Below, piece after piece: positions 43,675 to 54,713 of a stretch of DNA of 64,000 nucleotides. Positions within the stretch are counted from its first letter, which is position 1, and every line of letters starts with the position of its first letter. The position numbers and the translations under genes were made by a program. The notes beneath the pieces were generated by a model that had not been told where the DNA came from, searched no databases, and saw only the letters and a list, made by a program, of their open reading frames with translations. Where the stretch lies: contig CAJTXA010000014.1 of the NCBI GenBank assembly GCA_910579865.1, positions 1-64,000 on the forward strand, in the 5' to 3' direction. The DNA is from an uncultured Lachnospiraceae bacterium (lineage in GTDB: Bacteria; Bacillota; Clostridia; Lachnospirales; Lachnospiraceae).

Positions 43675-46600
43675 TTATATTTTTGCAAGTACCTGATATT
43701 TCTTTCCATCATTAGCAATCTGTACTTTTTCGTAATTTACCTTTACACCATCATCCAAATCAATTTCTATTCGGGATAATGCTAAATGACCAATCTTTTC
43801 ATCATACTCTTGACACTCTTTGAGCTGCTTTTGCAATTTTTCTTTGCGTTTCGATGTAGCTGTTACTTCTCTTGCATTACTACTATTGTCAATAGTATCC
43901 TGCATACGATTGATTTCACTTTCATATATACGTTCCATACGGTGCAAGTAATCTACACGTAGATTGCCGATTGTATCTGCGTTATAGCGATGCATATAAA
44001 TAAGTGCTTTGAACCCGTTTTGTTTTCCCGAATCAAATAACCAATAAATGGGACGTTTTTGATATACTTTAAGATGGTCAGTATAAAAATCTTTTAGAAA
44101 ATAGTTACAAATGACTTCTTTTGAAGAATCTCCTTTGTTTCCTAATGCCTGTGCAATAAAATCCAGATTTTCTTCTAAAGTCTCCTCTCCATAGACAACT
44201 TTCACAAATTCTACAAATCTGTTCACAACATCATCTGTAAAATATTCTTCATCTGTAATAGGAATGATATTATCTGCATCTACTTTCCAACACTCCAATG
44301 GTTCTTTTCCATCTATAGGTAAATAATAAAATTGTGTTCCTAACTCTTCGAATGTATATTTCCCATCCAATCGAATATTAGCAGTATCGTCAAATGTTCC
44401 ACCATAATATGCATATATATCTTTCATATCTCCACCTGCAAACATCAATCCCTCTTGATCGAGAGAATATCGACCAAACATACAACCTACCACATAGGAA
44501 ATAAAACTACGAATATCTCTGCCTAATTCAGCTCTTCGAACTGTGACATCTTTATCTTCTACATTTGGTATCAATTCGTCCTGTAAACTATAAATATCAA
44601 TGAAAATACGATTAAGTTCTTCTTCATTATGCTTCAATTTTTCAAAAGCTGTATCTGTGTAAATTTTCCACAAATAAAAGCTTTCTGATATTTTTGTAAT
44701 AACAGTGTTATTAGAATCAACAGATTTTTTATTCATTGTTATAAATGGATGAAATTTAAAATCCCATGATGTTTCAAAATAGTCCCAATCTAGCTTACTT
44801 CTTTCTATGTTTTCTATAACATATTGATAAATTTCTGGTTCTTTTTCTTTATTAAATAGAAATGGCACTTTTAACATATTTCCAGGCTTAAAATGCATTG
44901 TTTGATTAAGCATTTTACTTATTATATTGAACAAATTTGTATTGCAAAATGCCAAAGCATACATTTTCAATTTGCCATCTCTAATAAATAATGAATTTCC
45001 AACATCTGAAAAGAAAAAACCCTCTGGAGAAAATCTCATTGAAAAATCCCCGGACAAAATATCTCCCCATGTTAAAGATTCCATCAACTGAAAATCAAGA
45101 TTTCTTGGATATGATAATTTATTTCCTTTTGAATCTGAATATTCTTTTAATTCCTTGCCATCATTATGCCATTTAATAACATATTCATTATTTCCATACC
45201 ATTTTCTTCGCATACCTCCCTTATTAATAGGCGCAAAACGAATTTGAGCAATTTCATTTGGTTTCTTATTAAAGTCAATATAACCATAATCAATTTCGTA
45301 CCATAATTTCAAGAAATATTCAGTGTTTCCGCTTCCAATCCCTGTTTTTGCCTCTCCATATTCTCCAAACACACTTGCCGAAAATATTTTACGCCAATTA
45401 TCACTCAACCAATACGCCACTGGATTTCCTGGAATTTTTGTAAAATTATTCTGCACCGCTGTATAACGATTCTCTCCTGTAAGATACATTTCTTCCTTGC
45501 CCTTCTGTGTCGTTGGATCAATCAGTCGACAATACATTCCCTTATATTCCACAATATGGCTTTTCCTTATCACAAAACTGGTAGTCTGCACCACTTCTCC
45601 ACCAATTTCTTCGAACGCTCTTGCTCCTAAATGCGCCATATTTATCATATCTACCATTTGCAACTTTGCACGCAATTTTTCAAAACTAGACAAAAACATC
45701 CACGCATGTTGTGTGATCATAGCCTGATATCTATTTTCTTTTATCATTTGTCCACAACGTTCTATAAATATTGCAAACAAATCACTCTTACTATCTGGAA
45801 AATTCTTTTTTACAAACTCATTTAATTTTACATTTCCATTTGAAATTCCCATATATGGCGGATTGGTTACTACAACATCATATTTCTGCGAAAGAACTTT
45901 AGCCTGTTTTGCCAATGTTGGTACTATCTGACTGCACTCACTATACCAAAGTAGTATTACTATGTTCTCTACTGTCTGCTCTGCTATCAATTCCCATGCT
46001 TTCAGGAATTCATCATAATCCCTCTTCTTCACATTAAGAATAGAACCATACTCCTTAGCATCCACAAAAGTATTTAATAAATACTGCAAAGTTTCCCTAT
46101 GTTCCTCACTAAGTAAAAAATCCCCTATATCCTTATCATACTGTATTCCATTGCTTTCCTGTATCGCACACAAATTAGGCACTATACCAAGGGTCAAAAA
46201 TCTTCTGCTATAGGAACGAGCTTTCATCATAATTGCAAAATAAGCAAGCTGGAAAGCTCTATCATCTATATCCAGTCCATAAATATTATTCTCAACAATG
46301 CTCTTAGCAGCATCTCTCTGGCTATATCCACAGCTTTCATATACCTGCATCAAAATATCAAAGGCATACACAAGAATGTGACCACTTCCCATGCATGGAT
46401 CAATTACCTTGATTTCTTCTGGTTTGATGTTTTTGTATTCTTCCCGAATAACTTTTAGTTGCTCCTCAACATCTGCTTCCTGTTCTGCCTCATCAAGATA
46501 GTATTTCCATCCCCTTTTCAGTTCTTCATTTTCATGACCTTCTAACCACAGTCTTCCGACACTGTTCTCGACCATATAACGGACAATCCAGTCAGGCGTA

Positions 46601-47418
46601 AAAAGCTGTGTGGCTGCTGGAATACGCTCCTTTGTAATCTTCACATTGGACTTTAATAACGCAAATGTCTCATCTTTTGGCTCAGTATTATAATACTGAT
46701 ACATCCATCCAATGATTTCCACCTGCCCGGTTGGCTTTCCATTCTCTCCCATATTACTGATATTAAAGTCATCTTCCTTAATGTCATGTGTCAAATGATA
46801 TACAATACCATCCTGATCCGTCACAGATACATTTAAAAGCAGTTCTGTATAATCAGATGTCTTTTCAAATAATTTCGGCAAATAAGTATTGAGTTCATTA
46901 CACTGTTTAATAAACAAGAAACGGAAAAGTGCATCCACCTGATTATCATTTTTCATCTGTATAATATGTTCCGTTTCTTGTTGTGTAAACTCGATTTCTG
47001 CATCAAATGGAGTTGTAACCAAATCTGGCTCCAGTTTTGTACTGCTTTCAGATGAGAGTACTCGAATATGTGCTGGCATATAATCGTTTACTTCCATAAA
47101 ACGTATTGCAATAAGTCGATTAAACCATGTATATGCCACTTCCTCTATCACATTCTGGTATGCATCTTTATACTCTAACTGAGCTGTTTTTTTCCGAATT
47201 ACGCTTACTAATTTCTTACGCTGTTTCATTTCTTCTTTATGAATAGCATATGGCTCTTTCGTTCCAATATCATAAAATTCTGTATCCTGTGTAGACTGAG
47301 GCAGAGCATCCTTAATTCCTTCCTCTGTTATACCCAACAATCCTGCTTTATATATAATATCTGCAATCAGTTTGCTTCTCGCCCAAATGGAGAATTTCTT
47401 TATGGCTGTCTTATCCAT
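43675..47418 (-). CDS. pglX: BREX-1 adenine methyltransferase PglX
   Basis: The 1247-residue protein has an N-terminal conserved start (KKFSIWARSKLIADI), SAM motif I IDPCMGSGHILVYAFD, a YGLDIDDRAFQLAYFAI acidic loop and catalytic motif IV VVTNPPYMG. A long C-terminal target-recognition part follows. It marks host DNA at one strand of a non-palindromic site so the BREX system spares it. The length is normal. The gap of 11 bp to brxC and 12 bp to the small membrane gene show one operon. Confidence 0.95.
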   Translation of the reverse strand: MDKTAIKKFSIWARSKLIADIIYKAGLLGITEEGIKDALPQSTQDTEFYDIGTKEPYAIHKEEMKQRKKLVSVIRKKTAQLEYKDAYQNVIEEVAYTWFNRLIAIRFMEVNDYMPAHIRVLSSESSTKLEPDLVTTPFDAEIEFTQQETEHIIQMKNDNQVDALFRFLFIKQCNELNTYLPKLFEKTSDYTELLLNVSVTDQDGIVYHLTHDIKEDDFNISNMGENGKPTGQVEIIGWMYQYYNTEPKDETFALLKSNVKITKERIPAATQLFTPDWIVRYMVENSVGRLWLEGHENEELKRGWKYYLDEAEQEADVEEQLKVIREEYKNIKPEEIKVIDPCMGSGHILVYAFDILMQVYESCGYSQRDAAKSIVENNIYGLDIDDRAFQLAYFAIMMKARSYSRRFLTLGIVPNLCAIQESNGIQYDKDIGDFLLSEEHRETLQYLLNTFVDAKEYGSILNVKKRDYDEFLKAWELIAEQTVENIVILLWYSECSQIVPTLAKQAKVLSQKYDVVVTNPPYMGISNGNVKLNEFVKKNFPDSKSDLFAIFIERCGQMIKENRYQAMITQHAWMFLSSFEKLRAKLQMVDMINMAHLGARAFEEIGGEVVQTTSFVIRKSHIVEYKGMYCRLIDPTTQKGKEEMYLTGENRYTAVQNNFTKIPGNPVAYWLSDNWRKIFSASVFGEYGEAKTGIGSGNTEYFLKLWYEIDYGYIDFNKKPNEIAQIRFAPINKGGMRRKWYGNNEYVIKWHNDGKELKEYSDSKGNKLSYPRNLDFQLMESLTWGDILSGDFSMRFSPEGFFFSDVGNSLFIRDGKLKMYALAFCNTNLFNIISKMLNQTMHFKPGNMLKVPFLFNKEKEPEIYQYVIENIERSKLDWDYFETSWDFKFHPFITMNKKSVDSNNTVITKISESFYLWKIYTDTAFEKLKHNEEELNRIFIDIYSLQDELIPNVEDKDVTVRRAELGRDIRSFISYVVGCMFGRYSLDQEGLMFAGGDMKDIYAYYGGTFDDTANIRLDGKYTFEELGTQFYYLPIDGKEPLECWKVDADNIIPITDEEYFTDDVVNRFVEFVKVVYGEETLEENLDFIAQALGNKGDSSKEVICNYFLKDFYTDHLKVYQKRPIYWLFDSGKQNGFKALIYMHRYNADTIGNLRVDYLHRMERIYESEINRMQDTIDNSSNAREVTATSKRKEKLQKQLKECQEYDEKIGHLALSRIEIDLDDGVKVNYEKVQIANDGKKYQVLAKI

Positions 47419-47429
47419 ACCAACACTCC

Positions 47430-50400
47430 TTAAAATTCTATATTTACAATTATCTCTTCATCTAGCTCTGATATTAAATTCATTCTTAACTCTGCCAAAT
47501 ATCGATCCAAATCTTCTACAGATTCTATTCTCCATGATGATGTTTTGGCTACTTTCTTAAATGGAATATTTTTTACTTGTCTATACCAATACCCGTTTTC
47601 TTCTGTGACTTTATTAACTTGCTGCTCTATTGATTTGGTGTCATACTGACCTGATTTTTTTGCCTCAAATTCAAGTTTCTTTCTGACTTCTTCCGCTTTT
47701 TTCAATACAATCTCTTGATCCATCTTATCCATTTCATTCAAAAGACGGATTTTTAATGCCTCTGCCCTGTCGGAATAGCCTCTTAGCGTTGATACATTGG
47801 TACAAACTTTTGCTCCACTCTCAATTTCAAGAAACAATTGATTATAATTGTTGATTTTACTTTCTTTATATTCCTTTGTGTTCAATACCTCAAATACTCT
47901 CTTCTGGGATTCTAATACAGAATCCAGAACAGGTGCAAGCTGCTCATCCAGCACTTTTGTATAAGCATCTGTAAACTGTTTTAATAGTTCCGGAAGTTTT
48001 GGAATATCAGTAAATGGCTTTTCTTTCCTTACAATCATCCGAATTGCGTCAACAACATTCTCTAGTTTTACATCAACAATATAAGTTTTACTGTCATCAT
48101 ATTTTTCCAAATATAACAATGCTTTATCAAAAATTCCTTTCTGTTCTCCTGCGAAAAATGCCTTAATTGGTTCATAGTCTTCTATAAAATCAAGTAAATC
48201 ATCCCGCTTCTTAGATACAGTCTGGAAAAATTCAACCGGAAACGGAATCTGCACAAGATCAGACATGATTCTGATACCCTCTTCAATCACGTTTAATCCT
48301 GGGTACTTAGTCCTGTCATAATCCTTTTTTATAACCCGAAGTTCTGTAATAAGTTTATTGGCAAAAGAAATAAAAAAATTCATTACTGCGTCTTCATCAT
48401 CTGATGGACTACTGGTGTGAAACAATTCTTTTAAAATATCACGGACTACCTTTTTATCCTTATCTGGTACATGGACACGTTCTTCCATCATCAGCTTTTC
48501 TACAAAGGCTTTCTTTATAATATAGTTGATAATTTCCTCTACATCCTTATTCATCATGGTAATGCTTGCACCATTAACAGAGAAAGATACCTCTCCTCTC
48601 TTAAACAGTTTTGTCACAAGCCACTGCACATCATCTTCCACAAATCCATAAGGTGCTTTCATAAATCTGTCCTTGATGGATTTCATAGACGTCTTAACGT
48701 GCATCCGGCTATTACCTGTAATATACTGTAATAAATCATCAAGTGCATGGATATTAGGTTCTATACCACCCTCTAGATTAAGAGAAATCTGATTGCTGGT
48801 CTTTAAAAGCTTTCTAATATCATTCTCTCCCATAGCTGCATCAATATAATCCAACTTGTGATATACTGTCTTTACTAATCTTCCAAGAGCTTCACTGATT
48901 CTTGCAGACACATCTTTTGCACTAATCTGTGCCCGATCTCCATTGACATAGATAACTGCATCCTTTAGAGATTCTGTAAGATATAATTTTGCATTATTAT
49001 TACGTTCACGCATCTCAATTCTTTTTGCTTCTTTAATTTCAGCAAATCTGCCAGTGGTATTTAGACGTAAATATTTTTCTATTTTTAAATATCGTCTTAT
49101 TTCATCTATGAATGCTCTATCATTTGGCAATAAGACAAGAACTTCTTTTCCCTCACCAGATTTCATTCTAAGTGTAATTTCATCTGTACCACAATCTGAT
49201 GCTGGTGTTATAATATGTACCCCTATATCATATTTTTGTGTAGATTTAAAAGGTCTTTCATCGACAATCTGATTATAATTAAACGCATATCTTCCATTAA
49301 ATTTATTATATTTATATTTATTGTTTGCTAAGTCTTTATCTGTTATAATATCTTGAAAAATCAACTCGGATGCTTTATTGATAACCTCTGCCATCTCTAC
49401 GCTCTGGCTTTCAATTTCTCTGTTGATTTCCTGTTCTTCGTTTGTAAGAAATACATAAATATCCCCATTTTTCTGTACAAGGTTCTGGCGTATCAGCACT
49501 TTCAATGCATCTTCTACATTTTTCTTCAATGTAATTCTATCATCATCAATATTAGATACTATAAGACTTGTAATATTATCAATATTTGCTGCGACAACCT
49601 TATCAACATACTTAATCATAAAAAGTACTTTCAGAACATCCACAGCAAATACTTTTTCTTTGTGTTCTGGATTAATCACATCATTCTCATACGCTCGAAT
49701 CATTACTCCACGGTGGCTGTGATCTAAAAAATTTTCCAACGCATCATAAAAAGCATGGAATGGAATAATTGTTCCTATTTCACATTCTCTATATTCCATA
49801 GCTGACTCCTTGAACATTGCCAACATGGAACGCTCTCCTTCAGATAAATGCTTTCCGGACGCACCGTGGGTACGAATGGATGTCAATACACTTGCAAGCA
49901 AATTGAACTGATAAGGTACAAATGGATATACACATGCAAAATCATTTTCATCTGCATACAATTTCTTTTCCACTCTATCATTAAACGTAATTAGATTCTT
50001 AATAATGGTGGTCTTTTGACCATACAAAAGGCGCAACGTCTGTGCAGGCGTCTCTTTCTTTTCTAAGATTCTTTTCTTGATTACTTCATCTACATTTGCA
50101 GACGACAAAGACAATCTCGTATCAAAACGTCCCTGAATTTTTGAAAAATCATTTCCCTTTACATTTGTTACAGAATCAATATCCTGCTGGCTGGTTACAA
50201 TAACCCATGCCTTACCCACACATTCCTTACCAAGTTCTTCTGTTACGGTCTGTAAGTTTAGCATCAACTTCGAATCTTCTCCAATATACTGACCTATCTC
50301 GTCTACCAAAAAAACTACATGATAATTATTGCCCTTTCGCTCAATATATGCTTTCACACGCTTTGCAAAATCCTCAATACTAATCTGATATGGTTCAACT

Positions 50401-51110
50401 GCTTTTTCGCACCAATTACGTGCAGCTGCCTCACTCATAAAACTCATTTCAGTAAGAACCTGCACAACATCATCCTGAATAAAATCAAAGTCCTGTCTAG
50501 AATCTTCCCATACCTCTCCATACACTTCTTCAAATTTCTGTTTAAACTCGTTATATCGTCCTTCCTCTGTCAACTTTCTTTCTAAGTCTGCTAAGAAAGG
50601 TATTGCTCCACAAAAGCCTTGCATTTCATTAAAAACTTTTAAGAATACATTAACGATCGCATCCTTATTTTGCTTGCTGCCCCCGTCACTTTTCGAATCA
50701 ATATTAAAAAGTACAACATCTGTATCTGTATCAGCAGCCAACTTCATATCTGCAAGCACCATCTGGTCTACAATCTTGGGCTTACCTCCAGTAAGGCTAT
50801 CATTTACAAAATAATCAATGGATTTTCTATCTCCCACTGATTTATTTGCCAGTAGATAAGAAAGGATTTTTAAGAAGTGAGATTTACCACTTCCAAAGAA
50901 ACCAGAAATCCATACACCCATTTTCGGAGTAGTTCCAATAATCCCTTTTTTATATGCTGAAAAGAAATCTGCAAAATGTTTCTGCAATTCCTTTGTTACT
51001 ACATATTCATCCAATTCCTGTGCTACATTTTCTGTTTCATTCTGACCAACAATAATCACACCCTGTATATCACGATCTATCTTTTTTTCAAATATTTCTT
51101 TTATTAACAT
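47430..51110 (-). CDS. brxC: BREX-1 P-loop ATPase BrxC
   Basis: The 1226-residue protein has Walker A WISGFFGSGKSHFLKIL near residues 67-83 and a Walker B-like VVFLVDEIGQYIG. The start IKEIFEKKIDRDIQGVI is typical of BrxC/PglY. The C-terminal quarter contains coiled coil. It is a core NTPase of BREX. The frame is intact at normal length. Confidence 0.95.
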   Translation of the reverse strand: MLIKEIFEKKIDRDIQGVIIVGQNETENVAQELDEYVVTKELQKHFADFFSAYKKGIIGTTPKMGVWISGFFGSGKSHFLKILSYLLANKSVGDRKSIDYFVNDSLTGGKPKIVDQMVLADMKLAADTDTDVVLFNIDSKSDGGSKQNKDAIVNVFLKVFNEMQGFCGAIPFLADLERKLTEEGRYNEFKQKFEEVYGEVWEDSRQDFDFIQDDVVQVLTEMSFMSEAAARNWCEKAVEPYQISIEDFAKRVKAYIERKGNNYHVVFLVDEIGQYIGEDSKLMLNLQTVTEELGKECVGKAWVIVTSQQDIDSVTNVKGNDFSKIQGRFDTRLSLSSANVDEVIKKRILEKKETPAQTLRLLYGQKTTIIKNLITFNDRVEKKLYADENDFACVYPFVPYQFNLLASVLTSIRTHGASGKHLSEGERSMLAMFKESAMEYRECEIGTIIPFHAFYDALENFLDHSHRGVMIRAYENDVINPEHKEKVFAVDVLKVLFMIKYVDKVVAANIDNITSLIVSNIDDDRITLKKNVEDALKVLIRQNLVQKNGDIYVFLTNEEQEINREIESQSVEMAEVINKASELIFQDIITDKDLANNKYKYNKFNGRYAFNYNQIVDERPFKSTQKYDIGVHIITPASDCGTDEITLRMKSGEGKEVLVLLPNDRAFIDEIRRYLKIEKYLRLNTTGRFAEIKEAKRIEMRERNNNAKLYLTESLKDAVIYVNGDRAQISAKDVSARISEALGRLVKTVYHKLDYIDAAMGENDIRKLLKTSNQISLNLEGGIEPNIHALDDLLQYITGNSRMHVKTSMKSIKDRFMKAPYGFVEDDVQWLVTKLFKRGEVSFSVNGASITMMNKDVEEIINYIIKKAFVEKLMMEERVHVPDKDKKVVRDILKELFHTSSPSDDEDAVMNFFISFANKLITELRVIKKDYDRTKYPGLNVIEEGIRIMSDLVQIPFPVEFFQTVSKKRDDLLDFIEDYEPIKAFFAGEQKGIFDKALLYLEKYDDSKTYIVDVKLENVVDAIRMIVRKEKPFTDIPKLPELLKQFTDAYTKVLDEQLAPVLDSVLESQKRVFEVLNTKEYKESKINNYNQLFLEIESGAKVCTNVSTLRGYSDRAEALKIRLLNEMDKMDQEIVLKKAEEVRKKLEFEAKKSGQYDTKSIEQQVNKVTEENGYWYRQVKNIPFKKVAKTSSWRIESVEDLDRYLAELRMNLISELDEEIIVNIEF

Positions 51111-51180
51111 TTGCCGTACCCTCCTAATAGATAATTAGTTTTCATCTTTACACAGCTGATCTGAAATTACGCTTTTCATC

Positions 51181-51774
51181 TTATCGCACCAATCGAAATG
51201 CCCGGTAATAATTGTCTTCTGGATATTCATTAAATATAATGAGTTCCTGTTCCGTGTAAGTACCTGGATAGAATAAAACCATAGGTACACTGGCAAAAGT
51301 CTGTGGCATATTGTAGAGAATTTTATTAAATACTTCTGGTGCTTGCAATAGTGGAAAACACTTTCCTACCCCAGTCAAAAACACTACTACATTTTCTGGT
51401 GTATTCTCTGCAATATATTTAACAAGCAGGTTTTCCTTGTCAGTGATTTTTAGTGTATGCTGGATTGCATCCTGCAATTTTTTGATGCCACGCTTTTCCT
51501 CCTGTGCGTAACACTTTTCCATAAAGTTCTTGTTTTGCAGGTGAGCAATAATTAAATCGTATAAATCATATATCACCAGTTCAAAACCATCCGTTCCTTT
51601 TAGGTTCTTATTTTTCAAATAGGAAATTCGATTTCTTACAATCAGCTCGTCCTTTGGTGCATAATCAAACACCCAATAGTTGACCTCATTTGCTTTTCCC
51701 TTTGTTTGCCTGAAAGATGGTTTCTTTATCAGAATTTCCATCTGATCTAATCGTTCCTCAATATTTGACATCAT
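51181..51774 (-). CDS. brxB: BREX-1 protein BrxB (DUF1788)
   Basis: The 197-residue protein includes VFLTGVGKCFPLLQAPEVFN, VPMVLFYPGTYTEQELIIFN and DNYYRAFRLV, family signatures of DUF1788. It overlaps the brxA stop by four bases (ATGA), so the two are co-translated. Function within BREX is unresolved, but it is part of the core set. Confidence 0.93.
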   Translation of the reverse strand: MMSNIEERLDQMEILIKKPSFRQTKGKANEVNYWVFDYAPKDELIVRNRISYLKNKNLKGTDGFELVIYDLYDLIIAHLQNKNFMEKCYAQEEKRGIKKLQDAIQHTLKITDKENLLVKYIAENTPENVVVFLTGVGKCFPLLQAPEVFNKILYNMPQTFASVPMVLFYPGTYTEQELIIFNEYPEDNYYRAFRLVR

Positions 51775-52373
51775 CTTACCCCCGAAAGTGCCTTTACTAT
51801 CTGCTCCATATCATTATCTATAAACCATCTTTCCATATCTGGTTCTAATATCGGTTTAAAAATTTTTCTTATATCCTTACCCTTATCTGTCACTCCAGCC
51901 TCAAACAAAAATGTCTTATAGCTCTTGCCCAATCTTACAAATGTGGCATCCGTCCATCCGGCTACTTTTTTACTTTGTAACTGCTTATCCTTAAAGAAAA
52001 TGTTTAAATCACCTAACTTATACTCATTGCTTCCAATAATCATTTTCTCTCGTATTACCTCATACACAAAATCAAAAAATAACGTGTCATTTGCCATAAT
52101 AGCTGCAAGATTAAAAAGCTTTTGTGTCGATACATCTCCATCTAAAAATACTGGGTAAAAACTATCTCCTATCGCCTTTATTCTTGATGATACTGTATTA
52201 AAAATTTGTATCGCTCTCTTTGGAGTAGATGCAGCAAATATATTTTCATTTCTGCATAACTCTTTAATTTCCTCAAAGCTCTTTCCTTCAGATAGCAACT
52301 TTACTTCATTACGAAATTCCATAAACCAAAAAGAATGCTTTACTGCTCCAGCACTATATTCTTTTCTTTTCAT
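51771..52373 (-). CDS. brxA: BREX-1 protein BrxA (DUF1819)
   Basis: The 200-residue protein starts KRKEYSAGAVKHSFWFMEFR, typical of DUF1819/BrxA, a small helical DNA-binding protein related to NusB-like folds. It is first in the BREX operon, after AAAGGTG. A broken HTH regulator gene precedes it. Confidence 0.92.
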   Translation of the reverse strand: MKRKEYSAGAVKHSFWFMEFRNEVKLLSEGKSFEEIKELCRNENIFAASTPKRAIQIFNTVSSRIKAIGDSFYPVFLDGDVSTQKLFNLAAIMANDTLFFDFVYEVIREKMIIGSNEYKLGDLNIFFKDKQLQSKKVAGWTDATFVRLGKSYKTFLFEAGVTDKGKDIRKIFKPILEPDMERWFIDNDMEQIVKALSGVR

Positions 52374-52392
52374 GTATATTTACACCTTTCCA

Positions 52393-52608
52393 TTATGATT
52401 CTATGCTCTTATCTATCTCATAATCCGAACTTGGTACAATATCTAAGATGTCATCTATTGTACAATTTATTTTCCATCATATCTTTACAATTACATACAT
52501 TGATACATTTTCATTATATGACAGCTTTGCAAGCATACCCTCACTGATACCGACCTGCTTGCGAAACTCAGTCTTCCTCTTAAACAATTTGTTATAACAA
52601 ACATCCAA
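52393..52608 (-). pseudogene. XRE-type regulator with an in-frame stop, just upstream of brxA
   Basis: The frame reads YNKLFKRKTEFRKQVGISEG, MLAKLSYNENVSMYVIVKI, then TGA at 52489-52487 where the family has Cys (RICQALDCTIDD), then KINCTIDDILDIVPSSD. It is a Cro/CI-like repressor without a clear ATG, ending 20 bp before brxA. It was probably the operon's regulator before decay, which may leave BREX unregulated. Confidence 0.6.
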
Positions 52609-52885
52609 TCTTCTTTTCTTCTAAACCTATAAATTCTCCTGACAAATTCAATAGCCTTCTTTTCACAAAAACAAATAATCTAGCATTATAAATTATATCA
52701 TACATCCCCTAATAATAATATAAAAATATGCAAGTTCTTGAAGTTTGAATGAAATTGGGAGCATCTACCATCCCAGGCAAAAACCGAATGGAATCAAGAA
52801 AACTAATTTGGAAACCAGAAAACCAGATAATCTCCTAAAATGAGACTTCTGGACGGAAGAGCCGCTGACCAAATGTGTTATATTT

Positions 52886-53098
52886 TTAGAACCATTTTAG
52901 AACCACTAGCCATTTTCAATAAAATTCCAGTAAGCGGTTTTTCCTTTTGTTCGCTATTATTTTTAGTCATTAAAAAACCGCAACCCCTTGATTTCTCAAA
53001 GGATTGCGATGCTTATTTTTATTATTTGGCTCTAATCGAAAGATTACTCAATAATAGAAGCAACCTTATCAGATCCAGCTGTTCTACCACTCTCACGA
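52886..53098 (-). repeat. Diverged direct copy of the tuf 3' end and terminator (attachment-site-like)
   Basis: About 213 bp match 58930-59143 at roughly 85% by eye. The match includes the last 19 codons and stop of tuf (53049-53098 region) and the CCGCAA...TTGCGA terminator hairpin (52977-53010). The match stops abruptly at CACGA inside tuf. A site-specific element that uses the tuf 3' end would leave such a direct repeat. Confidence 0.7.
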
Positions 53099-53276
53099 GT
53101 TTAACTTATGATAACAAAATATAAAAAAAAGGTATTTTTTTGATGAAATTCTATTATTTTAATACTATTATTTCTATTATTTTAAATAAATGGTATCAAA
53201 GTGATATCACAAACATTTTTCTTTTCTACGATTCTTTCTTGGTAATTTTTCTTTATCTACTCAATTTCTAATATTT

Positions 53277-54713
53277 TTATTTTACCATCTGATACCTCTT
53301 CATTTTAGTTGTCCCTGTTTCTAAAATCTTGCCATCAGCAACCAGCATCTTTAACAAAGTTCTTGTTCTTGTTCTACCTATCACTAACCACTCAGCCACT
53401 TCAGCTACCTTATATTCCATATCTGGCTGCATCTTACTCAAAATCAGTTCCTTTTGTTTTTGGGTTTTTTCTGTCACTTTTTTTAACTCATTACGAATAA
53501 AGGAAAGTTTCAAAATTGTTCTATCTGGTGAATACTCTTCTATCACCTCTGGTGTAATCCATCCTTGATTTTCCCAAACAGAATAAATATCTGGTACACC
53601 ACTTCCTGCTCGCTCACCAATACCAATCATATTAAACATCTTCATAAGTGTTTTATTTCTTGGATCAGAAATACTACCTTTTAGCATCTGATTCTTTCCA
53701 GTACGTATAATGCCTGGATTTTCCATTACAATACGATCTGGTTCTTTCTTAATCACTACACCTCTTGGCAAATAAAAATCTGTATTCACAAGACAATTTG
53801 CAAGTGCTTCCCGAATTGCCTTATGTACAGAAGTATCATCTATTCTTACAGCTCCTTCTAGTTGAAAAGGTATTTTAATATCTTTTACCAGTTTTCCATA
53901 TACTCGAAAAAAGAAATCAAATAAATTGCCTGTCCAATCTCCTGAACTAGATTGCAAACGATCGGTCCAACGAATCATTGGATCTAATAATTCTCTAAAA
54001 TCAAGAAAATACTCTGGGTATTCATATAAAATTTTATATTCATTTCCAAACATCAATAAACCTGCTGCTGTTGGATGGAGTTTATTGTCTGCATAAAGTA
54101 CTCTAGCAGCACCAATTCTTTCCAAATAATCAGCATCTTCTAACTGTCCCCAAACGTGTTCCCTCCGATATACCATATGACGATTCCGATAAGCATGTAC
54201 TGTTTCCATATTGAATACATCCATCTGCATCTCTTCAAGAACTTTCATATCCATTGTATCTTCTGTCTGATCACGAAGCATTGCTTTTACCTCGCTAGGG
54301 TCACAACGATAATCCCCTTCCCCATTACGCCGATAAGTTCCCTTAAACATATCCTGTCCAATATAAATTGGTTTCTGTTCCCTCTTTGCTTTTGGAACAT
54401 AAATCACCATAATGGTATCTTCTCCAATCTGATAGGTCTGAACATCTTTCTCTGATAAAAGATTTAAGTTTACTTTTTGCAAATTATTAATGGTATTCCA
54501 AAAATCTCTGCACAATTTGCTTTCCTCTTGCAATCCTGTCGTATACCAACTTCCGTCTTCCCTTTCTTTCACACCTAAAATGATTACTCCACCATTGCAG
54601 TTTGCAAATGCAGAATACGTACTCCATAAGGAATCTGGTAAACCACTCTTCGCTTTCTTTACTTCTCGGCAATTATCTTCTCTCTATTGATTAAATTGAG
54701 ATAAATCAAACAT
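53277..54713 (-). pseudogene. AlbA_2/Schlafen-type ATP-binding regulator with an early amber codon
   Basis: The gene starts at ATG 54713 after GGAGGG (MFDLSQFNQ), but codon 10 is TAG (54686-54684) where relatives have Tyr before RED. The frame then stays open to 53277. It covers the AlbA_2 domain (AKSGLPDSLWSTYSAFANCN, GGVIILGVK), a HATPase-like part (REALANCLVNTDFY, GIGERAGSGVPDIY) and a C-terminal winged helix. A GTG at about 54572 could restart translation but would lose half the AlbA_2 domain. Such proteins are accessory regulators common in mobile islands. Confidence 0.7.
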
